From NCBI GenBank assembly GCA_937925655.1, contig CALAMC010000047.1, positions 62,001 to 126,000 of the forward strand: DNA of 64,000 nt. The letters run 5' to 3'. The notes under the pieces are model-generated. The model saw only the letters and a list, made by a program, of their open reading frames with translations. It searched no databases and was not told the DNA's origin. Below are positions 49,992 through 58,418 of the stretch, in pieces; within the stretch, counting starts at the first letter, position 1, and each line of letters begins with the position of its first letter. The stretch is from an uncultured candidate division Zixibacteria bacterium. GTDB lineage: Bacteria > Zixibacteria > MSB-5A5 > GN15 > PGXB01. The position numbers were made by a program, and so were the translations under genes.

Positions 49992-50993
49992 TTGAAAAAA
50001 TTACTCCAACTATCGCTATTTGTGACCTTCCTGCTCTCAATACCGGCGACGGCCATTTATGGGCAGGCGGCAAAATTGCCGGCCGATAAGGCAGGCAAAA
50101 TCGGTGTCCCCGGAGGGCAGATCGCCTTTATTAAAAACGATGACCTCTGGATGATGAATTGGGACGGCAGCAACCAGAAGAAGGTCGTCACCGCCGGAAA
50201 CGTCGATGGCAAAATATCCTGGTCGCCCGACGGCAAAAGAATCGCTTTCGTCCGCAAAGGCTCCGTCGATCTCAAAGGCCCCGATTACCTCGGTGGTATG
50301 CACAAAATCTATGATATTTTCATCGGTTATGTCGATTCCGCCGGAATCAATACCAACTGGTGGCGGCGAATCACGACCGAGTTAGGCGGCACCTATCCGG
50401 AATGGCGACCCGACGGGCGCATCGTTTTCACCAACGATGTCAATGCTAATAAGGTCAATGCCGAACTTCCCAATTATCAGACTTGTTTTATGGATGATGA
50501 AGGCGGCTCATACCAGATTCTCAAGCAGGACTGGCAGAATTCCGAATACATGGAAATTATGCCGACCCTTAGTCCGGACAGCCTCTTCGCCTGTGTGGTG
50601 TTCAAAGGGGTCAATCAAGTCGGAATGGCGGTTTGCCCGCTTAGCATAAAAGGCTTCACCGAAGAAACTCTTAAAAATAAGTGTAAAATAATCGGCGGCG
50701 CAACGGCTCCCGCCTGGTCCCCGGACGGCAAATGGATCGCTTATATAATTAAAGAAATGAGCAAACAGGCGATTTATATAACCAACCGGGACTTGTCGGA
50801 AAACTATATGGTTTATAAACCCGCTCTGGGACAAGTCCTGCAGACTTATCCCCTGTCGTGGTCCCCTGATTCTAAATGGCTGACTTTCGCCACCGGCGAC
50901 GGTGCCGTCTGGATCATAGATATTACCGGAAACGGATTAAAACAAATCGTCGGACCGGGTTTAAATAGCGCCCCGGCCTGGTCGAAAAAATGA
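49992..50993 (+). CDS. TolB-like periplasmic beta-propeller protein
   Basis: 333 aa from TTG 49992 (AGGATACGGGC upstream; no ATG nearby fits). Signal peptide MKKLLQLSLFVTFLLSIPATA-IYG. WD40-like PD40 repeats with the pattern (I/A)WSPDGK(R/W)IA(F/Y): ISWSPDGKRIAFVRKG, 'YPEWRPDGRIVFTND', PAWSPDGKWIAYI and LSWSPDSKWLTFATGD. This is the six-bladed propeller of TolB and of dipeptidyl-peptidase-like proteins; the N-terminal TolB domain is missing, so it is not the classical Tol-Pal component. Function unknown, probably protein binding in the periplasm. Confidence 0.8.
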   Translation: MKKLLQLSLFVTFLLSIPATAIYGQAAKLPADKAGKIGVPGGQIAFIKNDDLWMMNWDGSNQKKVVTAGNVDGKISWSPDGKRIAFVRKGSVDLKGPDYLGGMHKIYDIFIGYVDSAGINTNWWRRITTELGGTYPEWRPDGRIVFTNDVNANKVNAELPNYQTCFMDDEGGSYQILKQDWQNSEYMEIMPTLSPDSLFACVVFKGVNQVGMAVCPLSIKGFTEETLKNKCKIIGGATAPAWSPDGKWIAYIIKEMSKQAIYITNRDLSENYMVYKPALGQVLQTYPLSWSPDSKWLTFATGDGAVWIIDITGNGLKQIVGPGLNSAPAWSKK

Positions 50994-50997
50994 AGAC

Positions 50998-51028
50998 AAA
51001 AAGCCCCGAACCAATCGGGGCTTTTTTT
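50998..51028. terminator. Bidirectional terminator
   Basis: AAAAAGCCCCGA, loop ACCAA, TCGGGGCTTTTTTT; ends both the TolB-like gene (plus) and the leucyl aminopeptidase gene (minus). Confidence 0.9.
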
Positions 51029-51037
51029 ATTTCAAAA

Positions 51038-52546
51038 TCAAATCTTTTTCCAATTCGACAACACTTCCACCAATAATCGCATGCCGAACCCGGTATAACT
51101 TTTGCCCGGAATATACGGCCGCGCGAATTTACCCAGTTCCAGCGACGGCATATAATCGACCGACGCTATATCCAGATGCGCCCAGGGCCAGTCACCGATA
51201 AATTCCTGCAAAAAGGCCGCCGCCGTTATCGAAGTCCCATGCTTACCGCCAGAATTCTTCAAATCGGCGATGTCCGATTTCATCCAGTTGCCATACTCTT
51301 CCCACAACGGCAATTCCCAGGTTCTCTCGGCGGTAGCATCCGATGCCGCCTTAATCTGCGCCTTAAGCTTGTCATTATTGCCCATCAGAAGTGCGCCGCC
51401 ATAACCAATAACATAGGTGGCGCCGCCCGTGAGGGTACATATGTTGATTACCGCCTGCGGTTTGAATTCATTGGCATAATCGAGCCCGTCGGCCAGAATC
51501 AGGCGGCCCTCGGCGTCAGTATTGATAATCTCGATCGTCTTGCCTTTGCGCGATTTGACTATGTCTCCCGGCCGGGTGGCCGTGCCCGAAGGAAGATTTT
51601 CGGCCAGGGGAATCAAACCCACCATGTTCTGCTTGATACCGAGCCGCGCCGCCGCCAGAACGGCTCCCGCCACCGCCGCGCCGCCGGACATATCCGATTT
51701 CATCTGGTGCATATCCAGCGCCGGCTTGAGCGATATCCCGCCCGAATCAAAAGTGATGCCCTTGCCCAGCAAAACGATCGGCCGATTGCTCTTGGCGGCT
51801 CCGCCGTACTCCAGAATCAGAAAACGCGGTGGTTCGGCCGAACCGCGAGCCACGGAATAAAAGGCTTCCATTTTCTCTTTTATGATCTGCTTTTCATCCA
51901 GTGCCCGGCAAACGACCTTATACTTCCTGGCCTCTTTTTGAACAACCTCGACAAACTTGCGAGGAGTCAGATCGTTGGCCGGGGTCGAAGCCAGACGACG
52001 AGTGAATATCGCCTGTTCGGAGATAATTTTCGCCTGCTCGACCAGAAGTGACGCTTTCCCGGCCATCGTCTCGTCGGCGCAGAAAAATATTATCTCGTCA
52101 GGGAAAGAATAATCAATGTCGCCGGTCTTATAGTCGTTGATGACAAATCCGCCCAGCATGATGCCTTCGACAATGGCTCCTGCGAAATCTGCCTGCTTGG
52201 AATTTTCCAGACAGATGGCCAGATTTTTGGATTTCCTGGCCCCCGTAAGTTTAGCGACCGATCCGGCCGCCTGGCGATAGCTGTCGTGGAAAACACTTTT
52301 CGTCTCCCCCAGTCCGGCCAGAATTAATCTCCTGACAATCCCGCCTGCCGGTCCGTAAATCACCGCTGTTTCATTTAGTTTCCCCCCGAACTCGCCCGAG
52401 TCATACAAACCTTTTATACACCCTCCGAGCTTTTTGTCCCAGCGTTTGACGGTGGCATTGTGGTTATAATTACCTTGAGTACAAAAAAGAACCAGGCTGT
52501 CCGCCCGGCAGTCATCGATCGCTCCAATTATGGTTGTACAGCGCAT
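51038..52546 (-). CDS. pepA: Leucyl aminopeptidase (M17 cytosol aminopeptidase)
   Basis: 502 aa from ATG 52546, set by GGGAG 5 nt upstream; an ATG at 52570 further up lacks such a site. Releases N-terminal residues from peptides in the cytoplasm, di-zinc enzyme. C-terminal catalytic domain: 'VLLGKGITFDSGGISLKPALDMHQMKSDMSGGAAVAGAV' (metal Lys/Asp) and NTDAEGRLILADGLDYA (metal Asp/Glu and catalytic Arg), both intact. N-terminal domain (about 1-160) is diverged as usual. Monocistronic: promoter upstream (52586-52615) and terminator downstream. Confidence 0.93.
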   Translation of the reverse strand: MRCTTIIGAIDDCRADSLVLFCTQGNYNHNATVKRWDKKLGGCIKGLYDSGEFGGKLNETAVIYGPAGGIVRRLILAGLGETKSVFHDSYRQAAGSVAKLTGARKSKNLAICLENSKQADFAGAIVEGIMLGGFVINDYKTGDIDYSFPDEIIFFCADETMAGKASLLVEQAKIISEQAIFTRRLASTPANDLTPRKFVEVVQKEARKYKVVCRALDEKQIIKEKMEAFYSVARGSAEPPRFLILEYGGAAKSNRPIVLLGKGITFDSGGISLKPALDMHQMKSDMSGGAAVAGAVLAAARLGIKQNMVGLIPLAENLPSGTATRPGDIVKSRKGKTIEIINTDAEGRLILADGLDYANEFKPQAVINICTLTGGATYVIGYGGALLMGNNDKLKAQIKAASDATAERTWELPLWEEYGNWMKSDIADLKNSGGKHGTSITAAAFLQEFIGDWPWAHLDIASVDYMPSLELGKFARPYIPGKSYTGFGMRLLVEVLSNWKKI

Positions 52547-52585
52547 ATTCGCTCCCGACATATAAATCATTTCTAACTAAATTGA

Positions 52586-52615
52586 CTTATAATAATAGGT
52601 ATGCCGATGTTTCAA
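52586..52615 (-). promoter_or_regulatory. Likely promoter of pepA
   Basis: On the minus strand TTGAAA (52610-52615), an 18-nt spacer and TATAAG (52586-52591), 39 nt before ATG 52546. Confidence 0.45.
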
Positions 52616-52666
52616 GACAAGTCAATTCGGAAAAGCTGTAAGAAGATAAGTAAATCGAGACCGCCG

Positions 52667-53968
52667 TCAGGAACGGTTTAAGGCGGCGATTCGTTCTTTG
52701 ATTTTTTTGTCAATATTCAAAATTTTAGACTTTTCGAAAAATTCCATCTCGTCGAGCATATTCAGCTCGGTGATTTCTTGAAGAACGGCCACGACTTTCT
52801 TGACTGCCTGGTCGATGATATCCAGTTCGCGCGGGAGCAGACCTTTAAGCTCTTCCCCGCTTTTTTTGCCGGTCGCCATGCGAATTAACTGCGAATGGCC
52901 GGAAATCTCCATGGCCGCGTTGTTGATGTAATGAGACAAAGTCGATGTCGCGATGCGCTTGGCTTCCAGAATCCCCTTGGCCCGCTCTTCCTTCAAAATA
53001 CGGTCGTTTAGCTCCTGCCGCTCCTGGAATAATGTCTGAAGAGACAGATAGGTATTGAATATCTCTTTATTGGCCCGCGTCAGAATGGTTTCATAATCTT
53101 CAACTTCAACGTCAATGGAACGGGCAAATGCCATTGCATCTCTTATCGTCGCCGCCGCAATTTCCGTCAATTGCTCCGTCGTCAGGCCCAGCCGCTTTGC
53201 AATTGACGTCAAAAGATTGATCTTCTCTTCCATGGCGACGTCGTCTTCAAGGAGGACATCCCGGTTCAGAACCACCGCCAGCCGAACAATATCCCCCAGT
53301 TTATTGTTATCATGCCGACTATCCTCATGATGATGCGAAATAGCCTCGACTATACGACTCGGCAGGCCCCATTTGGAGGCAATCAACCCGCCCGCTTCCG
53401 GGTGAGAAATCCCGAAATGCTTTATTTCCTGTTCAATCAAATGTCCGGTCAGCCGAGCATCCTGCAATACCCGGTTATATTTTTCCGGATATTGATTGAT
53501 AAAATATAGCAGGCCGATATCGAGTAAAAGGCCGGCGGCAAAAGCGTCATCTGTGGCATCGATCCGGCAGGCCACGGCCACTTTCCGGCAGGTCATGGCC
53601 ACCGAAATAAAACTGCCATATAAAGAATTTATATCCAGATTGCACTTGTTGGGAAATCCCCGGCTACTGAATATGGCCGCCGAAAGCGTCAGGCATTTAA
53701 CCGTAGTTATCCCCAGAATCATCACCGCCTGATTGATGGAATTAACCCGGTGACTAAGACCGTAAAAAGGCGAATTGGCTATTTTTAGCAGACGACCGGT
53801 CAAGGCCGGGTCACGGCTGATTATATCCGCCAGACGCACAAAACTGATATCGTCTTTGCCGACCGATTCCAGGACCTGAATGACTGATTCGGGAAGCGCC
53901 AGCAAATCACTGTTATCGGCGATCTCGGAACGCACGTCCGGAGCGGATTTAGGCAGCGTACTAATCAT
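52667..53968 (-). CDS. HDOD-domain protein with C-terminal histidine-kinase-like dimerisation helix
   Basis: 433 aa, cytoplasmic. Residues about 15-210 form an HDOD domain ('LPESVIQVLESVGKDDISFVRLADIISRDPALTGRLLKIANSPFYGL', 'INQAVMILGITTVKCLTLS'), a non-catalytic HD relative used in signalling. A helical linker (about 290-335, likely coiled coil) leads to residues about 335-410, where ATSTLSHYINNAAMEISGHS (His346) resembles the phospho-acceptor helix (HisKA, H-E-I-N-N) of histidine kinases; no ATPase domain follows. The neighbour at 54018 has a related helix with Asn instead of His. The two genes lie 49 nt apart in an operon with miaB. Function unknown; a phosphotransfer or dimerisation partner is an inference. 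Confidence 0.8.
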   Translation of the reverse strand: MISTLPKSAPDVRSEIADNSDLLALPESVIQVLESVGKDDISFVRLADIISRDPALTGRLLKIANSPFYGLSHRVNSINQAVMILGITTVKCLTLSAAIFSSRGFPNKCNLDINSLYGSFISVAMTCRKVAVACRIDATDDAFAAGLLLDIGLLYFINQYPEKYNRVLQDARLTGHLIEQEIKHFGISHPEAGGLIASKWGLPSRIVEAISHHHEDSRHDNNKLGDIVRLAVVLNRDVLLEDDVAMEEKINLLTSIAKRLGLTTEQLTEIAAATIRDAMAFARSIDVEVEDYETILTRANKEIFNTYLSLQTLFQERQELNDRILKEERAKGILEAKRIATSTLSHYINNAAMEISGHSQLIRMATGKKSGEELKGLLPRELDIIDQAVKKVVAVLQEITELNMLDEMEFFEKSKILNIDKKIKERIAALNRS

Positions 53969-54017
53969 ATCAATAGAATTATCGACCGAAAATGCCCCTA
54001 ACTGAATGAAAAATAAC

Positions 54018-56933
54018 TTATAAACGCGAGATTGACAGATTATTGATAATTTCTGATAATTGTTCCAGGCGGAACGGCTTGTGCAATATATGGTCCACCC
54101 CGGCGCGAGCCAGGCGTTCCGATTCGATTTGAACCCCCCAGCCGGTGATCATTATGATCGGGGTATCCCCCGAAACCGCTTTCAGCCGGGCGGCCAGTTC
54201 CAGACCCGACATTCCGGGCATGGCCATTTCGATTATAACTACATCCGGATGGTGTTTCTTGAGCAAATGCAGGCCGTCCTCGCTGTCACGGGAAACCACG
54301 ATTTCATGACCCAGCGATTGACACATTGCCGCCAAAAGGTCAAGAATTATGGCCTGATCATCGATGGCCAGTATGGTCAATCCCGCCCGCCCCCTTCTTC
54401 TCGCGGCCGAAACCTCTGCACCCGGTGCGGACGGAAAACGAAACGAAAAATACGAGGGCGTTTCGGAAAACCGGTCAAAGGCGAAGGCCCCGTTTTGCAA
54501 TGACAGGAACTTTTTCAGACTTGGGTCCGGAAGCGATTCCCCCGCCGCCTCCCATGATTTATAGCGCCCGAATCCGGATACCGCCTCCACCGGCGGAAAA
54601 TTCTTGCGGTGCTTGGATATATCGATATAGATATGCCCGATACTTTTATATGTGCTTATGGTGATGACTTCATCGCCGCCCACCCCGTGCGCAAAGGCTT
54701 TGAGCCCGCCGCGGATAAACTCGTCGAAAACGTCGACGTCCGCCGCCAGACCGGGAATATCACCGGGCAGAAAACTCACTTCGTACGGACGACTGTCAAT
54801 CATATAGAGGTCGCCGGAAATAATCGTTTTATCCAGCAGCCGCCTGATTTCGGCGTTGATGTCCAGAGCCTTAAGCGTGACCGCCCGATCGAGGTTCGTA
54901 TGCTGGGACAAGTTTTTTAGCCGTTCGGCCATATCCTGTGAAGTCCGTTCAATCTTCGACAGCGCCTGCCCCAGGGCACCGTCAAGATTCGGCTCCCGCA
55001 GGGCCAACTGACAATGACCCGATATGGCCAGCAGATCATTATTCAATTCGTTGATGACACCCGCGCTCAAAGTCCCGACGGCCATCTCCGGCAGAGTCTT
55101 CTGAAGAACGCGACCCGCCGACGAAATGTCCAGCTTCAGATTGGCCAGACCGATAATGACCGATATCAGCCGGTGCAACTCGGCGTGGGATGCCGATGAC
55201 CCTCCGAAAACATAGACCGAAAGCACATACGCCGCGATATCACCTATTATGACGGGGTAATCGGCCATGAATACGGGGGCGCCACGATCACCGATAAGAA
55301 GCTTTAACAAACCCCGGCTTTCGTCATCGAATTCCAATAGCTCCCTTCCGGCTTTCTCGGCGCCGAAGGCCGTTTCGATACGTCTTAATACCGCCGCCCG
55401 GCCGGTTGACCCCTCGCCCAGCGCCAACGATATTTCGCCGACCGCCTCGCTTTCAACATTGGCCCGGGCTACCCCCAGTCGGTCGGCCCGTCGTTCGAAT
55501 AAGAGCTGGAGACTTTCATCGGGCAATAGACTTTCAATAAGCCGCGCCAGTTCGATAATCGATTTTTCCGGGGTCGTTACGGAAAAGGTCATGCGCAGAA
55601 CCCGCGATATAATCTCAAACCCGCGGCTGCGCGAATCCCCAAGACCGAGAGCCGTCTCCCGCCCCAATACGATACCGGCCACCGCCGCCACCGTTTCCAG
55701 AACGTGCAATTCCTCTTCGGTCAGGCGGATCGGCCCGCTGTTGTTGCGCAGCAAAATGGCATTACGGGATTTATTGATGGGCATGAATATCGAGGCCCGC
55801 GCTATGAAATTCTGCCCGCTCTCGTCGGTTCCTTCCTGATTTAATATCACAGCTTTGCCGTTACCGATGGCGTTGATAAGGGCTGTCTTGAAATTTTCCG
55901 AAAAATCCGGCTTGTTGCCGGTTCCACCGTATATGGCGAGTTTGCCGTCGGCCATGCCCAATAACCAGACCTCATCGGCCCCGGCCATCCCCAGACAACG
56001 ACGCGCAAACGTATCCACCGTCAGCTTTTCCTCATGAGTAGCCAAAAGCGAATTCAGGCGGCGGCTGGTCTCTTCCCAGATACGGCCCTTGGCTTCGATC
56101 TCATTTTGTGTTTTTTTAAGCTCCTGGGATAGCCGCGACACTTCAATTTTTTCCACCAGCCACTCGGCTATGGGCAAAATCGTCGCAATATACTCGCGAC
56201 CATAACGCTTCTCTTCCGTAGAAAAAAACAGCATCGCGCCTTGCACCGACCGGCCCGACTTGAGCGGCACTACCAGTATCGAGCGAAAACTCGACGCCGC
56301 CAGCTGGGCTTTACCCCCCAGCGAACGAAAATCCGACGTGATCATCGGCTTTTCGTCCTCTATGGCTTGACTGACTATGTTATGACCGTACGGATAATAC
56401 TCCAGAAGCGCGATCTCTTCCTTTTTTAGCCCCGCCGATGTGGCCAGAATAAACGTCCGCTTCTTCTGATTGTACAAAAATATCGCCCCGGCCTGCTCTC
56501 CAAGGCCGTTTAAAAGCCCCTTTAAAATTCGATCGAGCAGTTCCATCATGGGGTATGGGTAATGGCTCTCCTGCTGGAGGGTATCCAAAAGTTTCAATTT
56601 TTCGAGATGATTGGCAACCTCGACATCCCGCTCACTCCAATAATTGTAATAGAAAACCAGCCCGATGACGGCCAGAATAAGCCCGGCGATGAATATTATC
56701 GCTTGCGCGGCCTGTATACCCGAATAAGCCCCTTCAACAAACCATGTCGGGTAACCCGGCATCGTCTGCACCAGATGAATCACCGCCGAAACGACAATAA
56801 GAATCAACCCGGAGTAAAGCAGGCCACGGCCCCCGGCTTCCCGCGCCCCGGCGACATTCAAACGGTACAGCAGAAAAACCGACAGCCCGACGGCACACAA
56901 CAGATATATGATGGCCAGCGTTTGATTCAGCAT
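54018..56933 (-). CDS. GAF-domain, degenerate histidine kinase and receiver hybrid protein
   Basis: 971 aa. Three membrane helices near the N-terminus (about 5-25, 37-57, 74-95), then GAF domains (about 125-275, 300-425 and possibly 440-590), a DHp-like helix pair (about 615-685), a diverged ATPase-like region (about 690-830) and a receiver domain (about 850-970). The acceptor His is Asn628 (SAGVINELNNDLLAISGH where AGVAHEINN is usual), the N- and G-boxes are not recognisable, and the receiver Asp is Glu902 (VIIEMAMPGMSG where VLLD is usual), while the other receiver residues (DD near the start, Thr in MITGWG, Lys in HKPFR) remain. It is therefore probably a pseudokinase with a phosphomimetic receiver. 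It follows miaB by 3 nt. Confidence 0.85.
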   Translation of the reverse strand: MLNQTLAIIYLLCAVGLSVFLLYRLNVAGAREAGGRGLLYSGLILIVVSAVIHLVQTMPGYPTWFVEGAYSGIQAAQAIIFIAGLILAVIGLVFYYNYWSERDVEVANHLEKLKLLDTLQQESHYPYPMMELLDRILKGLLNGLGEQAGAIFLYNQKKRTFILATSAGLKKEEIALLEYYPYGHNIVSQAIEDEKPMITSDFRSLGGKAQLAASSFRSILVVPLKSGRSVQGAMLFFSTEEKRYGREYIATILPIAEWLVEKIEVSRLSQELKKTQNEIEAKGRIWEETSRRLNSLLATHEEKLTVDTFARRCLGMAGADEVWLLGMADGKLAIYGGTGNKPDFSENFKTALINAIGNGKAVILNQEGTDESGQNFIARASIFMPINKSRNAILLRNNSGPIRLTEEELHVLETVAAVAGIVLGRETALGLGDSRSRGFEIISRVLRMTFSVTTPEKSIIELARLIESLLPDESLQLLFERRADRLGVARANVESEAVGEISLALGEGSTGRAAVLRRIETAFGAEKAGRELLEFDDESRGLLKLLIGDRGAPVFMADYPVIIGDIAAYVLSVYVFGGSSASHAELHRLISVIIGLANLKLDISSAGRVLQKTLPEMAVGTLSAGVINELNNDLLAISGHCQLALREPNLDGALGQALSKIERTSQDMAERLKNLSQHTNLDRAVTLKALDINAEIRRLLDKTIISGDLYMIDSRPYEVSFLPGDIPGLAADVDVFDEFIRGGLKAFAHGVGGDEVITISTYKSIGHIYIDISKHRKNFPPVEAVSGFGRYKSWEAAGESLPDPSLKKFLSLQNGAFAFDRFSETPSYFSFRFPSAPGAEVSAARRRGRAGLTILAIDDQAIILDLLAAMCQSLGHEIVVSRDSEDGLHLLKKHHPDVVIIEMAMPGMSGLELAARLKAVSGDTPIIMITGWGVQIESERLARAGVDHILHKPFRLEQLSEIINNLSISRL

Positions 56934-56936
56934 ATG

Positions 56937-58235
56937 TTACCTAACCAGCTCTCCGTGAAGAGTCCAGCTATCGGCGGCAGTAATCCTGACTTTTTCAATA
57001 CGACCAATGTACTCCGACCCGGCCTTAAAAAGCAACGTTTTATTTCCTTCGGTCTTGCCTTTTAAACAGTCCCGACTGCGCCGAGAAAAACCGTCCACGA
57101 GCACCGACCGGACCCGCCCGATTTCGGCCTGATTCTTTTCCAGTGAGACCGCTTTCTGAAGCTTTATCAATTCCGTCAGGCGACAAATTTTCTCCGCCTC
57201 GGGGACATCATCATCGAGCCCGGCGGCGGCCGTTCCATCTCGAACCGAGTATCGAAACATGAAGGCCGAATCGAATTTTATCGACCGGACGGCATCCAGC
57301 GTCATTTCATAGTCGGCCGCTTTCTCGCCGGGAAAACCGACAATCAGATCCGTCGTAAGTGATATATCCGGGACAACCTGCCGCAGCCTTTCCACCAATC
57401 GGTAATATTGCTCGAACGAATAAACGCGACCCATCTTTTCGAGAATCCGACTCGAACCGGATTGAAGCGGCAGATGCAAATGACCCATAACCTTGGGTTC
57501 GGTCGCCATGGTCTCGATAAGCTTATCCGATAAATCCTTGGGGTGCGAAGTCATAAAGCGCAGCCGCTGAATTTCGGTTTCTCTGGCTACATAACTAAGC
57601 AGGTCGGAAAAATCGTGGCCGTTGTCATTATACGAATTGACATTCTGACCCAGCAACGTTACTTCCATGACACCGTCGTCAACCAGCCGCCGGATTTGAC
57701 CCGCTATCTGCGGTAACGGATTCGAGCGTTCCCGCCCCCGCACATAGGGAACGATACAATAGGTGCAGAAATTATCGCACCCGCGTGATATGGTTACGAA
57801 GGCACTGTATGGCGTATCGCGGCGGGGCAGAATTTCGCCCACATCATCATAGCCGAAATCGACTTCGATTCGAGGCCGATCGTCCAGTTTCACCAGATAA
57901 TCGGGCAAATCATACAGCCGATCCGTGCCCAGCACAAAATCGACATAGGGCGCCCGTTCGAGTATCCGCTGCCCCAATCGCTGGGCCATGCATCCGACCA
58001 CCGCCAGCTTCACCCCATTTTGACGCTTGAAAGCGCTCAATTCGGACAGCCGCCCGAATACCCTTTCCTCCGCCCGCTCCCGCACCGAACAGGTATTCAG
58101 TATTAATAAGTCGGCCTCCGCCTCCGACTCGACCGGCCGATAACCCCGTGCGTCAAGAAGGGCCGCCAGAACCCCCGAATCGGCCAGATTCATCTGACAC
58201 CCGAAGGTGATTATTTTGTATGTGCCCGATTCCAT
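56937..58235 (-). CDS. miaB: tRNA-2-methylthio-N6-dimethylallyladenosine synthase
   Basis: 432 aa. Radical SAM methylthiotransferase that modifies i6A37 in tRNAs reading UNN codons. N-terminal UPF0004 domain with the second-cluster cysteines C13 (FGCQMN), C49 (NTCSVRE) and C82 (VVGCMAQR); radical SAM cysteines C153, C157, C160 in RGCDNFCTYCIVPYVRGRE; C-terminal TRAM domain (about 368-430). All six ligands present. 'CS.REKAE..VFG.L' and 'VPYVRGRE.SR' separate MiaB from MtaB/RimO. It is first in an operon with the degenerate hybrid kinase and the HDOD protein. Confidence 0.93.
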   Translation of the reverse strand: MESGTYKIITFGCQMNLADSGVLAALLDARGYRPVESEAEADLLILNTCSVRERAEERVFGRLSELSAFKRQNGVKLAVVGCMAQRLGQRILERAPYVDFVLGTDRLYDLPDYLVKLDDRPRIEVDFGYDDVGEILPRRDTPYSAFVTISRGCDNFCTYCIVPYVRGRERSNPLPQIAGQIRRLVDDGVMEVTLLGQNVNSYNDNGHDFSDLLSYVARETEIQRLRFMTSHPKDLSDKLIETMATEPKVMGHLHLPLQSGSSRILEKMGRVYSFEQYYRLVERLRQVVPDISLTTDLIVGFPGEKAADYEMTLDAVRSIKFDSAFMFRYSVRDGTAAAGLDDDVPEAEKICRLTELIKLQKAVSLEKNQAEIGRVRSVLVDGFSRRSRDCLKGKTEGNKTLLFKAGSEYIGRIEKVRITAADSWTLHGELVR

Positions 58236-58370
58236 ATTCTTCTAATACTTTCCAGTTCGCCCGGCGGGTAATTTGACCACCCCTGCTCTTTTTTCCTTCA
58301 CAATATCACGCAAATTACAGTCTCGGTCAAATAGTTTATACGACCATCTATTCTTGAACCATCTATAAAA

Positions 58371-58396
58371 AAACCCCGACCGAAAGGTCGGGGTTT
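58371..58396 (-). terminator. Intrinsic terminator of the M1 peptidase gene
   Basis: Perfect 11-bp stem AAACCCCGACC (58371-58381) / GGTCGGGGTTT (58386-58396) closed by a GAAA (TTTC on the minus strand) loop; the minus strand continues TTTTTATAG. Confidence 0.9.
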
Positions 58397-58418
58397 AAAG
58401 GAGTTATGGCATTTCCCA

